The notes beneath the pieces were generated by a model that saw only the letters and a program-made list of their open reading frames with translations, was not told the origin of the DNA and made no database searches. A DNA stretch of 64,000 bases, taken from positions 62,001-126,000 of the forward strand of contig AGIG01000027.1 in the NCBI GenBank assembly GCA_000227525.2, given 5' to 3'. The DNA comes from a gamma proteobacterium HIMB30 (GTDB lineage Bacteria; Pseudomonadota; Gammaproteobacteria; Pseudomonadales; Litorivicinaceae). Below are positions 29,064 to 38,041 of the stretch, piece by piece. Both the position numbers and the translations under genes were made by a program. The number at the start of each line of letters is the position of its first letter. Positions within the stretch are counted from its first letter, which is position 1.

Positions 29064-30058
29064 AGAAGATCTTGGTCACCGGAGCCGGCGGGTTCATAGG
29101 TTCTCATCTGGTCACGAGTTTAGTTGAGAGTGGTTATGAAGTCCGAGCTTTTGTTCGGTATAACAGTAGAGGAAGTAGCGGATTTATTGATGAAATACCC
29201 CATGATCTTCGATCCAAAATAGACGTTATGTTCGGTGATATTCGAGATTATGAATCAGTCATCAGGGCAGTATCTGGTGTTGATGTAGTAGCTAACTTGG
29301 CCGCGCTGATCGGAATTCCTTACTCGTATGAAGCGCCACGCTCTTACGTCGATGTCAACGTATGCGGTGCACTGAATGTATTGCAAGCGTGCCGGTCAGT
29401 CGGCGTTGAGCGCGTGATCCAAATCTCTACCAGTGAGGTTTACGGAAAAATTCAATATAGTCCTATCGATGAGCATCATCCTTTAGGTGGAATTTCTCCG
29501 TATGCAGCGTCCAAGATCGGAGCGGATCAGCTTGCTTTATCGTATTACGCATCGTTTGATTTGCCAGTTGTAGTTGTCAGGCCTTTTAATACCTTCGGCC
29601 CGAGGCAGTCTCAAAGGGCAATAATACCGACAATTATTGCTCAAGCCCTGGAACATCACAGCGTAACGCTTGGTTCATTGACTCCCACTAGGGATTTTAC
29701 ATACGTAAAGGATACATGCCGGGGTGTGCGAGCAGCTATCGAGGCCAGTGATATCGTTAACGGTGAAGTAATACAGCTTGGAACAGGATTTGAGATTTCG
29801 ATCGGGAGCCTCGTAGATGTAGTCTCGAGGGTTATGGGAAAAAGCCTAAGTATTACTGCTCATGAGGAGCGCTTCAGACCAGAGAAATCAGAAGTTGATC
29901 GTTTGGTAAGTGATTTCACTAAGGCTAAAACGATGCTTGGTTGGACGCCTGATTTTATGGGATTTGAAGGGCTTTCCAAGGGTATTGAGCATACACTTGA
30001 ATGGCTCATGGAGCAGAGACGCTTAGGGTTAGAAACAGACCTCGGATATCGGATTTAA
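29060..30058 (+). CDS. legB: LegB-like NDP-sugar 4,6-dehydratase
   Basis: A 332-residue SDR-family protein. ILVTGAGGFIGSHL binds NAD(P). The motifs VANLAALIGIPYSY, STSEVYG, SPYAASKIGADQLALSYY, RPFNTFGPRQSQRAIIPT and GSLTPTRDFTYVKDT match the LegB group, which dehydrates NDP-GlcNAc at the start of legionaminic-acid synthesis (GDP-linked in Campylobacter). It overlaps the ABC gene by 4 bp. The aminotransferase LegC that usually sits beside it is absent here. Family call strong; nucleotide specificity unknown. Confidence 0.85.
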   Translation: MKKILVTGAGGFIGSHLVTSLVESGYEVRAFVRYNSRGSSGFIDEIPHDLRSKIDVMFGDIRDYESVIRAVSGVDVVANLAALIGIPYSYEAPRSYVDVNVCGALNVLQACRSVGVERVIQISTSEVYGKIQYSPIDEHHPLGGISPYAASKIGADQLALSYYASFDLPVVVVRPFNTFGPRQSQRAIIPTIIAQALEHHSVTLGSLTPTRDFTYVKDTCRGVRAAIEASDIVNGEVIQLGTGFEISIGSLVDVVSRVMGKSLSITAHEERFRPEKSEVDRLVSDFTKAKTMLGWTPDFMGFEGLSKGIEHTLEWLMEQRRLGLETDLGYRI

Positions 30059-30072
30059 AAAATTTGGGCGAT

Positions 30073-30984
30073 ATGTCAGTTAACATATTATTTCTTGGTG
30101 GCGGAAAGAGGGTACGCTTAGCACAAGAGTTCCAGAGGGCCGGTGAAGAGCTGGGCTACACAGTTAACTGCTGGTGTTACGATTTCGGGGATAAATCTGC
30201 ATTTATCCATGTTGGAAAACAGGTCTCAGGCCTTCCATGGACCTCTGAAAATTTAATTCCGCATTTGAAACAAGTTGTCGAGCACTTGTGCATAGATTTA
30301 GTAATTCCTTGCGTTGATCCCGTCATACAATCTTTGTACTCTGCAAAGGTGGATTTTTTGGGAATGAGCTCGGGAAACCTTGAGCCTTGCTTTTCTAAGT
30401 CGGTATTCGAAAGCTTTTGTCACAGCCATGGAATACCCTGCATACCGCAAGCCGGTGTTTTGAATTCCGAGTTCCCAGTATTTATAAAGCCAGATTGTGG
30501 ATCTAACTCTGTTGGCGCGATGAAAATTTGGACCAGTGAGGAGTTGGGTGAACGGCTTTCTTCCGGGAACTATATCGTTCAGGAGTTCATTTCGGGAGTA
30601 GAGATTTCTGTAGATGTTTTTGTCGCAAAGGATGGAGTGTTGCGGGTTCTCAGTCCGCGTGTGAGGCAAAACGTTTCGGGTGGAGAGGTTATGAACTCGG
30701 TGACAACAGACGCTTCTCTAGTTGCTGAGTTGACGAAACAAATTATTGGTGCATTGCAATTAAAAGGAGCGGCCACCCTTCAATTCATTATCCCAGATGA
30801 CTCGAATCAGCCTCTGGCCATGGAGGTTAATCCGAGATTTGGGGGTGGCGTCATATGTACAGTTGCAGCTGGGGGTGATATTCCAAAGCTCATGTTGCTT
30901 GATTTTTTAGGTTTAGAGGTACCCTATTTGAGAGTACGATCAGGCATTCAGATGTACAGATATTTTGCCGAGGTAATTATTTGA
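30073..30984 (+). CDS. ATP-grasp domain protein
   Basis: A 303-residue protein related to carbamoyl-phosphate-synthase/PylC-type ATP-grasp ligases. An N-terminal preATP-grasp fold (ILFLGGGKRVRLAQEF) is followed by FPVFIKPDCGSNSVGAMKI (ATP-binding Lys and Gly-rich loop) and the metal-binding MEVNPRFGGG near the end. Such enzymes join a carboxylate to an amine through an acyl phosphate. In this setting it may attach an amino-acid or carboxylic-acid group to an amino sugar; that is inference. ATG 30073 is preceded by GGGCG and overlaps the HAD gene by 4 bp at its 3' end. Confidence 0.75.
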   Translation: MSVNILFLGGGKRVRLAQEFQRAGEELGYTVNCWCYDFGDKSAFIHVGKQVSGLPWTSENLIPHLKQVVEHLCIDLVIPCVDPVIQSLYSAKVDFLGMSSGNLEPCFSKSVFESFCHSHGIPCIPQAGVLNSEFPVFIKPDCGSNSVGAMKIWTSEELGERLSSGNYIVQEFISGVEISVDVFVAKDGVLRVLSPRVRQNVSGGEVMNSVTTDASLVAELTKQIIGALQLKGAATLQFIIPDDSNQPLAMEVNPRFGGGVICTVAAGGDIPKLMLLDFLGLEVPYLRVRSGIQMYRYFAEVII

Positions 30985-31301
30985 GATTAATTGTTGATTT
31001 AGACGGAACAATATGCACCGAGGAGAAACAATTTAGCAGAAGCTTGGCGCTACCACTTGATGGCTCGGTAGATTTTCTAAAACAGATTAAAAAAGACGGG
31101 CACACCATTATTATTTACTCAGCCCGGTCGTGGGCTGAATATGAGATGACCGTAGACTGGCTTGAAAAATTTCAAATACCTTTTGATCAACTAGTTCTGG
31201 GAAAGCCTATCGGAGACTACTGGATAGATGACAGAGCAATTGAGTTTAAAGGATGGTCTAGTGTAACGAAGCGATTGTTAAATGATAGAAGTGATAGCTG
31301 A
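30981..31301 (+). CDS. Small HAD-family phosphatase
   Basis: A 106-residue protein with the HAD nucleophile motif LIVDLDGTIC at the N-terminus, IIYSARS (motif II Ser/Thr region) and the late GDYWIDDRAI acidic motif. It resembles the short capsule-biosynthesis phosphatases found in polysaccharide loci. The TTG start overlaps the ATP-grasp stop (TTGA), and the end overlaps the NeuB-like gene by 20 bp. It may dephosphorylate a sugar phosphate precursor; the substrate is unknown. Confidence 0.78.
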   Translation: MRLIVDLDGTICTEEKQFSRSLALPLDGSVDFLKQIKKDGHTIIIYSARSWAEYEMTVDWLEKFQIPFDQLVLGKPIGDYWIDDRAIEFKGWSSVTKRLLNDRSDS

Positions 31302-32280
31302 GGCTGGCGTTAATCATAATGGTAGATTGGTAAATGCCCTTAAGTTAGTAGATGTTGCGAGGCGGGCTGGGGCTGATGTTGTTAAATTCCAGGCTGCAGT
31401 TCCCGAGCTCGTAGTCTCTAGGCTTGCCGAACAGGCTCCCTATCAGATAAGGAATACTGGTAAAATAGAGTCGCAACTCGACATGCTCAAACGAATTCAC
31501 TTGCCTCTAACAGATTTTGAAAAAATCAAGCTGCATTGTGATGATGTGGGTATCGAGTTCATGTGTACTGCCTTCGATTTTGAAAGCTTTCGTGTGATTG
31601 ATGAATTGGGAGTCAATCGTCATAAAATTCCGTCTGGTGAGGTAACGAATAAACCGTTTTTGGAGTTGATTGGCCTTTCAAAGAAGCCATTAATAATTTC
31701 GACAGGTATGGCCTCGATATCTGAGGTTAGCGAATGTCTGCAAGTCGTGTTTGCAGACCGTCCGCGGCGGAATTTAAAATTGTTGCATTGTGTAACACAA
31801 TATCCCGCGCAGTTTCGTGATTCAAATCTTCGGTCGCTCGCAACTCTGAAAGAGACGTTTGCGTGCGATGTAGGTTATTCAGACCATTCGGTTGGGAATA
31901 CAACGGCACTTGTTGCTTTGGGTCTTGGAGCCATTTTGTTTGAGAAGCATTTTACCCTCGACCAAAATCAACCAGGTCCAGATCATAAAGCAAGTGCCTC
32001 TCCAGAGGGCCTTTCCTCTTACGTTAGTGTATTGAGGAGCGCTGCTATGAGTTTGGGTGACGGTATAAAAAAAATTGCGCCGGGTGAGGTCGAGAATTTA
32101 GCCGTTGCGCGACGATCTATTTGTGCTGCAAGGGAGATCAGGGCTGGATCAAAAATCAATGCAAAAGATCTGGTTTGTTTAAGGCCTGGAGTGGGCATTA
32201 GCCCTATGAGAATTAATGAAATCATTGGTACAAGCGCAGTGGTTGATTTTAAGATTGGGGACCTAATTCGAATTGAATAA
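31282..32280 (+). CDS. legI: N-acetylneuraminate/legionaminate synthase (NeuB/LegI)
   Basis: A 332-residue enzyme that condenses PEP with a 2-acetamido-type aminosugar to give a nonulosonic acid. The TIM barrel shows EAGVNHNGRLVNAL, ADVVKFQAAVPE, KIPSGEVTNKPFLE, ISTGMAS, CVTQYPA and GYSDHSVG. The C-terminal SAF (antifreeze-like) domain starts about residue 275 (RRSICAAREIRAGSKI). Legionaminate rather than sialate is chosen from the LegB-like and amidotransferase neighbours. Confidence 0.88.
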   Translation: MIEVIAEAGVNHNGRLVNALKLVDVARRAGADVVKFQAAVPELVVSRLAEQAPYQIRNTGKIESQLDMLKRIHLPLTDFEKIKLHCDDVGIEFMCTAFDFESFRVIDELGVNRHKIPSGEVTNKPFLELIGLSKKPLIISTGMASISEVSECLQVVFADRPRRNLKLLHCVTQYPAQFRDSNLRSLATLKETFACDVGYSDHSVGNTTALVALGLGAILFEKHFTLDQNQPGPDHKASASPEGLSSYVSVLRSAAMSLGDGIKKIAPGEVENLAVARRSICAAREIRAGSKINAKDLVCLRPGVGISPMRINEIIGTSAVVDFKIGDLIRIE

Positions 32281-33397
32281 TTTCAACGTCGCTGTGGTTT
32301 CAACGTGTAGGGCCGATCTCGGGCTTGTCAGTCCGTTAGCGCAGCGCTTAGCTGATAGTCCGCAGATCTGCTTGGAGCTCATATCTGCTGACTGTGATGT
32401 TGAGTATGTGTTTCCAGATGTCAACAGCGATGAATGCAAGAGGGTTGCTCTACCGCTTACGATGCAGTCGTCCAATCATGTCGCAATGTCTCTACAAATC
32501 GGTGAGTCAATTATTCATTTTGCTCAGCATTTTTCGAAAAAAAATTATGATTGCGTCGTTCTCCTAGGTGACCGATTTGAAGTTTTTGCCTGCGCCGTTG
32601 CTCTTTACAGCCAAGGGATAAGTATTGTGCATTTAGCGGGAGGCGAGACTACGGAAGGAGCATTGGATGATAAATTCAGACACTCAATAACTCTGTTTTC
32701 AGCCATTCATCTTGTCACAAAACCAGCATACGCAGATAAAGTAATGGAATTAGGCGCCAGACCGGATAGCGTTTTTGTTGTTGGGGATTTCGCTGTAGAC
32801 AACTATTCCAAAATTTTAAATCAGGAACGAGATCATTTGATCGCGCCTGGGCTTTTCAATATTATTTTTACGTTTCATCCCGTGACAACCGACTTCGAAG
32901 GCTATGGAGTCAGTGAATTGCAGCAATTGTTGGCGGCGTTGGATTGTTTCATGCGGCAATTTGGAGACGACGTCCGAATTATCGTGACCGCGCCTAATTC
33001 TGATCCAGGTGGGGAGCGTATTGATAAATTATTGACCGACTGGGTTGGAAAGTTTGAGGATAGTAAAGTGAAGTATGTCAGCACTTTAGGCTGGAAAAGA
33101 TATCTAACAGTTGTGTCCCAAAGTCAATTAATGATCGGAAATTCATCGAGTGGCCTCACTGAGGGTGCTGCGTTATGTACAAAAGTTTTTAACGTCGGAG
33201 TTCGTCAAAAAGGGCGCATATCTGATGGAGCAGTTCTAAATGTCGAGGCGATTAAGGAAGTTATCAACCACCAATTACGATCTTGGTTTATCAACTATAA
33301 ATCTGAACAGTCGAAATATGATACCGCAACGTTTAGTCATTCGCCTGCGCTTCAGTCATGTAAGGCAATCCTTCGCTTTCTCGAGGCTGGGAAATGA
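32273..33397 (+). CDS. legG: UDP-sugar hydrolysing 2-epimerase (NeuC/LegG)
   Basis: A 374-residue GT-B-fold epimerase/hydrolase that releases the 2-epimerised sugar used by the NeuB-type synthase. Motifs: STCRADLGLVSPLAQ, VLLGDRFEVFACAVAL, IVHLAGGETTEGALDD, FTFHPVTTD and IGNSSSGLTEG. The frame starts with TTG at 32273, 8 bp inside the synthase gene, giving MNNFNVAVVST, the usual N-terminal strand. It overlaps the next gene by 4 bp. Confidence 0.88.
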   Translation: MNNFNVAVVSTCRADLGLVSPLAQRLADSPQICLELISADCDVEYVFPDVNSDECKRVALPLTMQSSNHVAMSLQIGESIIHFAQHFSKKNYDCVVLLGDRFEVFACAVALYSQGISIVHLAGGETTEGALDDKFRHSITLFSAIHLVTKPAYADKVMELGARPDSVFVVGDFAVDNYSKILNQERDHLIAPGLFNIIFTFHPVTTDFEGYGVSELQQLLAALDCFMRQFGDDVRIIVTAPNSDPGGERIDKLLTDWVGKFEDSKVKYVSTLGWKRYLTVVSQSQLMIGNSSSGLTEGAALCTKVFNVGVRQKGRISDGAVLNVEAIKEVINHQLRSWFINYKSEQSKYDTATFSHSPALQSCKAILRFLEAGK

Positions 33398-34479
33398 GTC
33401 TTGTTCGGATTTATGGGCAGGATGTCCAGAGGTCTTTAGTTACTCATGGTTGTTCTTTGAGGCAAATCGCTGAGTGCCTTGAGCGAACAAGCGGTGGGGT
33501 TTGTTATATTTTGCGCGATGGTCGCCTATGGGCTACGGTAACTGATGGTGATCTCCGTAGATTACTCCTCTCTAATATTTCTGTGGGCTTTGCTGACCTC
33601 AATACCGATGACTTCGGTTCTCTAAAACCATGCTTCGTGAAAAATGACGAGTCTGATGAAGTTATACTGAGTCATATGAATCAACTCGGTGTCAACGAAT
33701 TGCCGTTAGTTGGTCCGGATGGCTCGATTATAAGTCTTGTTAGGCGCGTGTCGAATGAATCCCTGCCCTGCAACTCGACTTATTTCGTCATAATGGCGGG
33801 AGGCAAAGGTCGCAGGATGGGAGTGAAAACAGTCGACCTCCCAAAACCAATGCTAGAGGTAGGAGGAAAACCGCTCGTAGAACACATCATATTAAACGCA
33901 AAAATAAATGGATTTAATAAATTTGTAATTTCGGTGAATTATCTAGGTCATGTGATAGAAGATTATTTTGGCGACGGCTCGAGGTTAGGCGTCTCTATAG
34001 AATATTATAAAGAACAGAATCCATTAGGGACCGCGGGCTCTCTGTACCACATAGTTGAAAAGTTCAAGATTACTGGACCGTTCATGGTGTCAAATGGAGA
34101 TATTTTTGGAATATTTAACTTCCAGTCTATGATGCAAGAGTTTAGGGTTTCAAACGCCGATGTTCTGGTTTGCGGAAAGCAGCACGTGATTACTAATCCA
34201 TACGGCGAGATGCTCACGGATGGCACCGGTAATTTATTGTCCGTCAGAGAAAAGCCCGAGATGCACAGTATCGTGAACGCCGGTGTTTATGTCGTGTCAC
34301 CAGACATTATTAAAAGTCTCCTAGACGGTGGTAGATTAGATATTACTGAGCTGATGAACATCTGCTTGCAACTGAAGAAAAAGGTGAAAGTATTTTTATT
34401 GACTGAAAGCTGGAGAGATGTTGGGACTCCTGCGGATCTCAGCGATGTGAATGAGGAGATAAATTGTGTCTCAAGTTGA
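33394..34479 (+). CDS. ptmE: CBS-domain sugar nucleotidyltransferase (PtmE-like)
   Basis: A 361-residue two-domain protein. A CBS pair occupies residues 1 to about 118. A sugar-1-phosphate nucleotidyltransferase follows with MAGGKGRRMG (134-143), LPKPMLEVGGKPLVEH, DLPKP and NGDIFG. In Campylobacter PtmE activates glucosamine-1-phosphate with GTP for legionaminic acid, which would fit the LegB-like dehydratase here. It overlaps the preceding gene by ATGA and the amidotransferase gene by 14 bp. Confidence 0.82.
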   Translation: MSLVRIYGQDVQRSLVTHGCSLRQIAECLERTSGGVCYILRDGRLWATVTDGDLRRLLLSNISVGFADLNTDDFGSLKPCFVKNDESDEVILSHMNQLGVNELPLVGPDGSIISLVRRVSNESLPCNSTYFVIMAGGKGRRMGVKTVDLPKPMLEVGGKPLVEHIILNAKINGFNKFVISVNYLGHVIEDYFGDGSRLGVSIEYYKEQNPLGTAGSLYHIVEKFKITGPFMVSNGDIFGIFNFQSMMQEFRVSNADVLVCGKQHVITNPYGEMLTDGTGNLLSVREKPEMHSIVNAGVYVVSPDIIKSLLDGGRLDITELMNICLQLKKKVKVFLLTESWRDVGTPADLSDVNEEINCVSS

Positions 34480-35719
34480 GGTGTATTATGGCCTGCCTCG
34501 GCAAGTCGAATTTTGTTCTCGATGCGTAATTTCTAATCAACGCCCAAATTCTGCCATTGAGTTTAAACACACAGGAGAAACCAAGAAAGAGACCATAAAT
34601 TTTGTTGATGGTGTTTGTGATGCGTGTCGCTATGCCGAAAAGAAAAAAGAGATTGATTGGGATAGTCGGGAACATCAATTGAGAGAACTTTGCGATAGAT
34701 TTCGTAAAGCGGATGGTTCGTATGATTGTTTGGTACCGGGGTCTGGAGGGAAAGATAGCTTTTACGCGGCACACAAACTCAAATATGAGTATGGCATGAA
34801 CCCCCTTACGGTCACCTGGGCTCCTCATATTTACACAGATTGGGGCTGGGCGAACTTCCAGAGTTGGATACATAGCGGCTTCGACAACTACCTCTGTACT
34901 CCGAACGGACGAACCCATAGGCTTCTCACTCGCCTTGCAGTTGAGAACTTGTTGCATCCCTTTCAGCCCTTCATGATCGGTCAAAAAGCTTTGGCCCCTA
35001 AGTTGGCCGCAAAGCATGGTATTTCCCTGATTTTTTACGGTGAGGATGAGGCTGAGTACGGTAATCCAATAGAGGATACCGAATCTAGTCAGCGTGCGTG
35101 GCATTATTTTGCAAGCTCAGATAATGCAGATATTTATCTCGGAGGCGTGTCGCTCGCCGAGTTGACGAACAGATATTTGCTCTCGATGTCCGATCTTGAC
35201 CTTTACTTGCCGGCAGATCCGAGGGAACTAGAGGCAAATAAAACAGAAGTCCATTACCTTGGCTACTACTTAAAATGGCACCCCCAAGGCTGCTATTATT
35301 ATGCTCAGGAGCACAGTGATTTTAAGGCCGCGCCCGAGCGGACAGTAGGTACCTACTCCACTTATAATAGCATCGATGACAAGATAGACGATTTGCACTA
35401 CTACACTACTGGGGTGAAGTTTGGACTGGGGCGTGCTTCTTATGATGCTTCCCAAGAGATACGGTCTGGTGACATCACTCGATTTGAGGGTGTGCGTCTT
35501 GTGGAAAAATACGATCATGAGTATCCGTCAAGATTTCTTCCCGAATTGCTCGCCTATCTGTCCATCGATCACAAGACGTTCGGTGGAATATCAGGTAATT
35601 TCGAAGAACCTGTGATGACCAAGGACTATTTCGATGACCTTGTCGACTCATTCAGATCTCCGCATTTATGGCTGAAAAAACACGGCTCTTGGTCATTAGT
35701 AAGATCGGTTTATGCCTAA
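34466..35719 (+). CDS. N-acetyl sugar amidotransferase (WbpG/PseA/PtmG type)
   Basis: A 417-residue PP-loop ATPase. N-terminal Cys pairs (C17/C20 in CSRCVIS and C51/C54 in CDAC) suggest a metal site. SGGKDS (93-98) is the pyrophosphatase loop that adenylates the acetamido group. The family converts an N-acetyl to an acetamidino group, using ammonia from HisH/HisF-like partners. Exactly those two genes follow (8-bp overlap with hisF-like). GTG start with GAGGAG upstream. It strongly suggests an acetamidino-bearing sugar in the glycan. Confidence 0.85.
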   Translation: MSQVEVYYGLPRQVEFCSRCVISNQRPNSAIEFKHTGETKKETINFVDGVCDACRYAEKKKEIDWDSREHQLRELCDRFRKADGSYDCLVPGSGGKDSFYAAHKLKYEYGMNPLTVTWAPHIYTDWGWANFQSWIHSGFDNYLCTPNGRTHRLLTRLAVENLLHPFQPFMIGQKALAPKLAAKHGISLIFYGEDEAEYGNPIEDTESSQRAWHYFASSDNADIYLGGVSLAELTNRYLLSMSDLDLYLPADPRELEANKTEVHYLGYYLKWHPQGCYYYAQEHSDFKAAPERTVGTYSTYNSIDDKIDDLHYYTTGVKFGLGRASYDASQEIRSGDITRFEGVRLVEKYDHEYPSRFLPELLAYLSIDHKTFGGISGNFEEPVMTKDYFDDLVDSFRSPHLWLKKHGSWSLVRSVYA

Positions 35720-36458
35720 TAAAGCGGCGCCATTGCGCGTCATAGCTAGGCTCGATACGAAAAATGGACGATTGATTAAACCCGTTCGATTCGAAGGTGT
35801 TCGACAGATAGATAATTTGATGGAGCGCGTTGAATCGTACGTGTTAGGGGGTATAGATGAATTGGCGATATTTGATGTGGTGTCCTCTTTATACAATACC
35901 CCCACAGAATTAGAGGTCGTAGGAGAAATATCAAAGGCATTCTCCATCTGTATAGCTGCTGGTGGAGGAGTCTCATCGATAAATGATGCTGAAAAACTTC
36001 TCCGATTTGGGGCTGACAAGATCTTGATAAATACTTCTGCTGTCAAGAATAAGGACTTAATTAGATCTATCTCTCGGGAAATAGGTACTCAATCAACTGC
36101 GGTATCTATACAAGCCAAAAAGTCGGAATTGCTTGGCTTTGAAGTTATGGTAGAAGCGGGCCGGCAACAAACGGGAATGGCTGTGTGTGATTGGATGAGT
36201 GAGATCCAAGATTTGGGGGCGGGAGAGATTATCATGACGTCCGTTGACTCGGACGGGGTCAACGCAGGTTTGGATTCTCAGCTGATCTCTTACCTAAGCC
36301 ATTGCCAAGTAGATCGCCCGCTGATTTTGGGTGGAGGGTTCTCCCCTTTGAGCCACGTCGGTCTTCCACGGGTGATTGATGGCCTACTTGTCGGGAGCTT
36401 TTTTCACCTAAAAGGTGGTTTAAGTGAAGACGTGCGAGCCTCGGTCAGCTATGTCTAA
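35712..36458 (+). CDS. HisF-like ammonia-channel subunit with D-to-Q change
   Basis: A 248-residue (beta-alpha)8 barrel of the imidazole-glycerol-phosphate synthase cyclase family. The first catalytic Asp is kept (D15 in RVIARLDTKNG), as are the phosphate-binding AAGGGVSS and TSVDSDG. The second catalytic Asp, in the strand that reads AID-A-K in true HisF, aligns with Q134 (AVSIQAKK). This argues against histidine synthesis and for a role only in channelling ammonia from the HisH-like glutaminase to the amidotransferase. Confidence 0.85.
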   Translation: MPNKAAPLRVIARLDTKNGRLIKPVRFEGVRQIDNLMERVESYVLGGIDELAIFDVVSSLYNTPTELEVVGEISKAFSICIAAGGGVSSINDAEKLLRFGADKILINTSAVKNKDLIRSISREIGTQSTAVSIQAKKSELLGFEVMVEAGRQQTGMAVCDWMSEIQDLGAGEIIMTSVDSDGVNAGLDSQLISYLSHCQVDRPLILGGGFSPLSHVGLPRVIDGLLVGSFFHLKGGLSEDVRASVSYV

Positions 36459-37068
36459 AGTCACAATTTTAAAATTAGGAGTTTACAACAGGGGTAGCAT
36501 TTTTAATTGGTTGTGGCGAAATGGGTGCCAGCCGGTAGAGGAATGTGGTGCGTCGATTAAGCTGGATGATGTACAAAACTTGATTATTCCCGGTGTGAGC
36601 ACATTCGAAAAACTCCAGAGTGCTTTTCAGAATCTTGATGTTGAGTTGTTTAGGGAAAAAGTTAGTGCTGGCGAACTCCGTGTAATCGCGATTTGTGCGG
36701 GCATGCAATTTCTTTTTGAGTCTAGTGAAGAGTCGCCTGGGGCGAAAGGGCTGGGTTTATTGAAGGGACATATCTCCAAATTGCAACCAGATTCCCATCA
36801 ATCTGTAAAATCGGTAAATATTGGCTGGCGCGAAACGCATATAAATACCGCGCAGTTTAATCATGCCGATCCGGTTCATTCGTTTTACTATTGCCATAAA
36901 TATGGCTTGGCTAACGTTGAATTAGATGATGTTATCGTAGGTAAATCAGTTTTCGCGGGGGTCGAGTTTGCCTCAATAGTTAAATGGAAAGCTCTCCTCG
37001 GTGTGCAGTTTCACCCCGAGATTTCTGGATTCGCAGCAGATAAAATACTTCAGCATTTCGATGGCTAG
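36451..37068 (+). CDS. HisH-like glutamine amidotransferase subunit
   Basis: A 205-residue class I glutaminase. The nucleophile C82 is in ICAGMQFLFE, and the catalytic pair H188/E190 in VQFHPEIS. The oxyanion strand is PGVS rather than PGVG. ATG 36451 overlaps the hisF-like gene by 8 bp, as expected for subunits of one complex. It should supply ammonia for acetamidino formation by the preceding amidotransferase. The overlap with the next gene is also 8 bp. Confidence 0.88.
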   Translation: MSKVTILKLGVYNRGSIFNWLWRNGCQPVEECGASIKLDDVQNLIIPGVSTFEKLQSAFQNLDVELFREKVSAGELRVIAICAGMQFLFESSEESPGAKGLGLLKGHISKLQPDSHQSVKSVNIGWRETHINTAQFNHADPVHSFYYCHKYGLANVELDDVIVGKSVFAGVEFASIVKWKALLGVQFHPEISGFAADKILQHFDG

Positions 37069-38041
37069 ACCTGTTTCGGTTCTAATTGTGGGTTTGGGAA
37101 GCATAGGAAGGCAGCATTTAAACAGGTTGCTCACCATGGGTATCCCTGGACCAAATATTCATGTTTTGTCTAGAAGTGCGCCAATAGAATCCATCCCCAA
37201 CGGTGTTACAGTCCACCGGAACTTCGACGCAATTGCTGCAATCGAGTCTATTACTCATGCATTAATCTGCACCGCCGCTTCACAACATACTGACGATGTA
37301 GTAGCGCTGATCAGCAAAAAAAAGTGCGCGGTTTTAGTGGAGAAGCCTGTATGCAGCAAAGTAGGAGTTGAAGAAGAGCGTTTACTGGAAACTTTAGAGA
37401 TCAATGATCAATCCAATCGGGTTATGGTTGGTTATAATCTTAGGTTTGACTCGGGAATCCGAAAGCTGCGGGGAATGATTACCAAAAACTCTTTTGGTAG
37501 CGTTTACGTTATTGAAATGGCTGTGTCCCAAAATTTGCAGCAATGGCGGCCTGGGGCTGACTATACTAAGTCGGTGAGTGCCAGCAGGGATCTCGGGGGA
37601 GGAGTCCTACTAGAGCTTTCCCATGAAATTGACTGCTTAAGATGGCTTTTCCCGGGGATGCGTATGAGTATGAGCAAAGTCGAAAAAATATCAGACCTGA
37701 TGATTGACGTTGAGGATTTTGCTCACTTAACTTTTGAACACGAGCGTAATCGGCGCCCTTTAGCATTTTTAACCCTTGATATGGGATCAAAGTCGTTTCA
37801 TCGATACATTAGGGTACGTGGGGAGTTCCGTACGGTTTTTTATGACCTGCTATCAGGAACAATGATCGACGAGTGTTCAATGACAACTATTTTTCAAAGA
37901 ACAAAGACGCTGACTGAAGAGACGCAAATCCGGCAATTGGAAAGCTTTTTATATTTTCAAAATACGAAAGAACATTGCTCGTATCGAGAGGGGTTAGAGG
38001 TTGTAAATATCATAGAGGCGGCTAAGGGAATAAATGGATGA
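37061..38041 (+). CDS. Gfo/Idh/MocA-family oxidoreductase
   Basis: A 326-residue NAD(P)-dependent sugar oxidoreductase. VLIVGLGSIGRQHLNRL is the Rossmann loop, VLVEKPVCSK the conserved E-K-P motif, and GGGVLLELSHEIDCLRWLF the signature His region of the second domain. It starts at ATG 37061 inside the end of the hisH-like gene and overlaps the CMP-sugar synthetase gene by 4 bp. Such enzymes occur in legionaminic-acid clusters (PtmF position), but its substrate is unknown. Confidence 0.82.
   Translation: MARPVSVLIVGLGSIGRQHLNRLLTMGIPGPNIHVLSRSAPIESIPNGVTVHRNFDAIAAIESITHALICTAASQHTDDVVALISKKKCAVLVEKPVCSKVGVEEERLLETLEINDQSNRVMVGYNLRFDSGIRKLRGMITKNSFGSVYVIEMAVSQNLQQWRPGADYTKSVSASRDLGGGVLLELSHEIDCLRWLFPGMRMSMSKVEKISDLMIDVEDFAHLTFEHERNRRPLAFLTLDMGSKSFHRYIRVRGEFRTVFYDLLSGTMIDECSMTTIFQRTKTLTEETQIRQLESFLYFQNTKEHCSYREGLEVVNIIEAAKGING

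Noticed and set aside
35712-37068. Histidine biosynthesis (true hisF/hisH)
   Set aside because: No other his genes are nearby, the cyclase Asp is changed, and both genes are locked into the amidotransferase operon.
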